NCBI GenBank assembly: GCA_021613535.1
Contig: CP075497.1
Location: 11,284,001-11,348,000, forward strand
Source of the DNA: Adineta vaga
Lineage: Eukaryota > Rotifera
Reading direction: 5' to 3'
Length of the DNA stretch: 64,000 nucleotides
Shown: in pieces, positions 61,014 to 64,000 of the stretch
Position numbering within the stretch: the stretch's first letter is position 1
Layout of the letters: each line of letters begins with the position of its first letter
Made by a program: the position numbers and the translations under genes
Notes under the pieces: model-generated
What the model saw: the letters and a program-made list of their open reading frames with translations, nothing else
The model's database searches: none
What the model was told of the DNA's origin: nothing

Positions 61014-61779
61014 TCAATGATCGAAATAGGCGGCACTGATGGCCACCTGATGATCTAATTCATTGTAATATAAAGCAATTCTTGTTGTTTTTTATTTGAT
61101 GAAACATAATTCTCTCCTTCTCCATATAAACGACGTAAGAATATGATTGGTTACATTGATGAAACGACGAACGAACGGAAAAAATAATTTCAATGGTTAG
61201 TTTATCTTGATCAATAAGTATGATTGAATAAGAGATGTCGTCAATTTCTTCATCTAGCAATGAGTTGATTGAAAAAGAAGGAAGTTATGCACGTTTATTT
61301 TTATTGATATCAATAATTTAGTTGATTCAGTTTAGTCATGAAATATAAATATATTTTTCAACTGTCGATTTGAAGAAGAAATTAGTGAGGAAAATATCTT
61401 GTAAGTTATCTTCTTGATCCAGAAAGGTTATTCAAAAGTAATATGTCGATTGTATATATATACATTGAAACTATGCTTTGTCTAATCATACTGATAATAA
61501 GAAACTCTTCAACTAGAAAATACCTGTTTCGTATTCAGTTGATTCCACTCTTTCTCTCGTCCTGACATACAACCAAATTATGGTTAACTTCATTGTAATC
61601 TAAAACAATTCTATGATCGTTTTGGTTTTTTTTCTTTGATGACAAAAGTTAATCTTTATTTTTATTCTTGTTGATCATCGGATAGTTGTTTTTTTTACTC
61701 TTCCACACTTCGTCAAAAACAATGCAATACAAAAAAAACAATTTAGATGTTAGACTATATTTTCATTGTATTGATTGCT
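61014..61779. other. intergenic
   Basis: About 770 bases between the RPL18A stop and the USP start. Two local repeats of a TAATTCATTGTAATATAAAGCAAT-like phrase occur (about 61056 and 61589), each followed by TTGTT...TTTGATGA. No gene. Confidence 0.45.
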
Positions 61780-62377
61780 TTAAAAATATGTGTGAGGACG
61801 ACGAGTTGTAAAACGTGGATGATGTAAACGTTTTGTTGCTTTGTTAACCATTGGAAATCTAAGACACGAGAGAGAAAAAAGACAATGTAAATATAAAAGA
61901 AAAGCAAAAATTTGATTTGACATACTTAATTTTCGAATCATGAAATTGTGTTACATGTGGTCGTCGACAATCTTTAGCAGCTAAACGTTTAATTTTCATG
62001 ATTTGAATTGTTGATGGTCTAGCACGATGTTTGGCACCCATATCTCGGTAACATTGTGTTACAGCTAATGCACGTGTTAAATCCCGATATTCACGGTACA
62101 TATTATGTGTACCTGAACGGGAATCATAACGGAGCCAAACACCGAAATTTTTCACAGTTAAAGGTTTACGTTCATTGACTAATTTACATTCAACGATTTC
62201 ACCAGCACTTTTCTTGACACGTTTAAGTTGACGTAAGAAAAACCAGAAACGTGATTTAGCTTGAACTTCATCCGGTGCATAGATATGCATTTCATAGAGT
62301 GGTGGTGTTTTCAATGCAGCGGATGGAAGTTTGCGGCCGATTATACGATATTCACGAAGGTTACCTTTTGCTTTCAT
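61780..62377 (-). CDS. RPL18A: 60S ribosomal protein eL20 (RPL18A)
   Basis: Exon 1 62377-61926 ([20 protein letters not shown]) and exon 2 61858-61780 join through a 67-base GT-AG intron in phase 2 and give 176 residues, exactly the human length. Hallmark blocks are [51 protein letters not shown] and [22 protein letters not shown], with C-terminus [12 protein letters not shown]. It is a structural protein of the large subunit in the cytosol. The initiator is fixed by the conserved MKAxGxLREY start. There may be a non-coding 5' exon upstream (pyrimidine-rich sequence follows 62378), but its boundary is not determined. Confidence 0.98.
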
Positions 62378-64000
62378 GATGATTGTTTTTTCTGTGGTTT
62401 TATTCTAGAGACGAAAACAATATCTAAAAGAAGTAAACGAAAACAATTAGATCGTTGAACATAGATGGTAAAATTAATAAGCAAATGTAATGTAAAAAAT
62501 AGCAAAGCAAAAAGAAAATAAATAAGAAAATGCTTTTATGGTAAATGATGGAAAAAGATATGATTGGATTTTGTTTTACGACGTTTTGTGACGATGAATG
62601 GAGGAGTCAATAATGGGTTATATGTGATACTCAAGATGGCATTAGATGACGATCATTTTCATTTATTGAAATAAAACGCGAGTGTTAATTGAATAGTACG
62701 CATGTTTGTAAGTCATTTATCACAATTCTATTTACTGGTTTGTCAACATTGGTTTGGCTTTTTTGTGTGCTGTTCCCTCTACATAATCGGTTTAGTATGA
62801 GAGTATACATATTGATGTATTATATTTACGAAAAAAAAAATAACCGAGACGAGGACTGAACACAATCATCTTTTTTTATCGTTGTCGTCGTTCCATTGAC
62901 AAAAGTGCTCGACGTTCAAAAGGAAGAACGATAGAGAGAGATGGAGACAAGTAGCTAAGGGAAGGAATAAATTACTGTTGGGCGTGGTGTTTCTTCACGT
63001 TCTTTCTCTCATTTTTTTTCTATTAGTTTAGAGTGTGCACACATTTTATATTTTCTTCTAGGATTGCTATTGTCAACTTCTTTAGCTTTTCTTTTTCTTC
63101 ACTCGAGTTATATTGTTCTACAAAATGTATTTGTTTGTTGCATGCCAGTTATATTAATGTTCAATGAATACCAATCAGAAAACATACGATTATAATCAAC
63201 ATGTTGATTACGTTTGATTATACTAATGGCAGAAAGAACAAGATCGATGCCAATGATTTACAAGTAAGTTTCAATATGCTAAAGAAAAAGAAAAAGAAAA
63301 TAAATAGACATTGCTCCTCTTTTCCTCCGGTTTTTTTTCTTCTTTCTTCTATTTTTTCCGTGAAAATCCTTTTCAATACTCTTCGTCTTTGTCGCCTATT
63401 GAGTTCATACTTTCTCTAAGGTTTCTTCTTGTATTTCGGATATGTTGTTTCTATCCCTCTCTCTCTCTCTTCCTCCTTTCCTTCCTTGCGTTTTGTATCG
63501 ATGAATAGATGAACAACAATTACACATATGGATTTCCAAGGCAAGAAGCGTAATCTAATGGTGTGTCTATCTTTGTAAAAGTAAGAGCGAAAGAAAGACT
63601 CGGATAGTCTAAAGCATAAGTAAATTGATAATAAAAGCTGCAAGAACAGACAGACAACAAGAACGCGAAGAGCATCACGAACAGAATCATAAATAAACGT
63701 TGAACTGAAAAAAAATGCAGAAAGCAAGATAACAAGAAAGCGAGCGAGCGAGCGAGAGAGAGAGAGTGAGAAAGATAGAAAAAAAAACTAAACGAAGTTG
63801 CTCCGTTAAATGAACGTCATTTTGTCGTATTCGCTTCATCCATCTTCAGATTTTAATATCGATTCCCGTGTTATTTACATTAGACAAGAGTCAAAAAATA
63901 TTATTGTTTAGTGAAGAGTGAAATAATAAATCGAGAAAGAGAGACAAAGACAAGATTCGGAAATGAATTATGGCACCATACGAAAAATAACTAGCGAACC
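62378..64000. other. right-end region, no confident gene
   Basis: This holds the RPL18A upstream region, purine/pyrimidine microsatellites (GAGC/GA runs near 63743-63767, CT near 63456-63470), and AT-rich sequence. One short plus-strand frame with a clean donor at 63201-63263 is listed separately. Confidence 0.45.
63201..63263 (+). CDS. possible first coding exon of a gene continuing rightward
   Basis: ATG at 63201 reads MLITFDYTNGRKNKIDANDLQ and ends exactly at a consensus CAA|GTAAGT donor in phase 0. The composition looks protein-like and the donor is strong. No following exon in the remaining 740 bases is convincing, so the gene, if real, continues beyond the window. No family is recognised. 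Confidence 0.3.

Noticed and set aside
1-64000. CRISPR arrays, bacterial operons, integrated virus or complete transposon
   Set aside because: No regular spacer arrays, no ribosome-binding-site gene strings, and no reverse transcriptase, transposase, capsid or integrase motifs were found in any frame read.

Overview
The window is nuclear DNA from a small, gene-dense invertebrate animal. It is strongly AT-rich. Most genes are split by introns of roughly 50-100 bases, and the genes include innexin, PDGF/VEGF-type factors, a PRDM3/16-type zinc-finger regulator, a paramyosin-like muscle rod and a two-Ig protein. Compactness, tiny introns, orphan rhodopsin-like receptors and scattered small cysteine-rich secreted or membrane proteins fit a bdelloid rotifer (Adineta/Rotaria type) best. 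That placement is inference, not shown by any single marker. No rRNA, tRNA, CRISPR array or intact transposon was recognised.

Layout. 1-1.84 kb (-): 5' part of a paramyosin/myosin-rod-like gene. 2.9-8.15 kb (-): membrane-anchored protein with two I-set Ig domains. 8.56-10.93 kb (-): Rab-effector-type zinc-finger protein. 14.1-18.0 kb (+): MECOM/PRDM16-type zinc-finger factor without a visible PR domain and with an AT-AC intron. 19.1-20.3 kb (-): coiled-coil protein. 21.7-23.6 kb (-): innexin. 26.7-27.3 kb (-): unknown. 28.6-30.2 kb (-): intronless cytochrome P450. 30.2-37.8 kb is gene-poor and repeat-bearing: a 110-bp-arm foldback, a degenerate tandem repeat and decayed-looking ORFs. 37.8-39.2 kb (-): peptide-receptor-like GPCR. 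40.6-41.7 kb (+): RING-H2 protein. 42.3-44.3 kb: NMNAT (-) interleaved exon-in-intron with a small secreted cysteine-rich gene (+). 44.5-45.5 kb (-): CHMP5. 46.8-47.8 kb (+): intronless GPCR. 48.1-49.0 kb (+): type II membrane protein with cysteine modules. 49.3-51.8 kb (+): two tandem PDGF/VEGF-like genes. 52.1-58.6 kb (-): neuropathy target esterase (PNPLA6). 59.0-61.0 kb (-): USP-type deubiquitinase. 61.8-62.4 kb (-): ribosomal protein eL20 (RPL18A). 62.4-64.0 kb: no confident gene.

The most striking observation is in the PNPLA6 gene. The segment carrying the catalytic Asp of the patatin Ser-Asp dyad is encoded twice, by two consecutive two-exon cassettes of exactly 117 nt each with the same entry and exit phase. 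The three introns around the cassettes carry two perfect complementary pairs (19 and 18 nt). One pair loops out cassette A and the other loops out cassette B. The pairs cross each other, so forming one should disfavour the other. This is the layout expected of an RNA-structure switch for mutually exclusive splicing of the active site. One cassette has the usual DGG motif and the other has DGC.

The genes do not form an operon or pathway. They are a mixed set of housekeeping genes (NMNAT, CHMP5, PNPLA6, RPL18A, USP), muscle and signalling genes, and lineage-specific receptors and secreted proteins.
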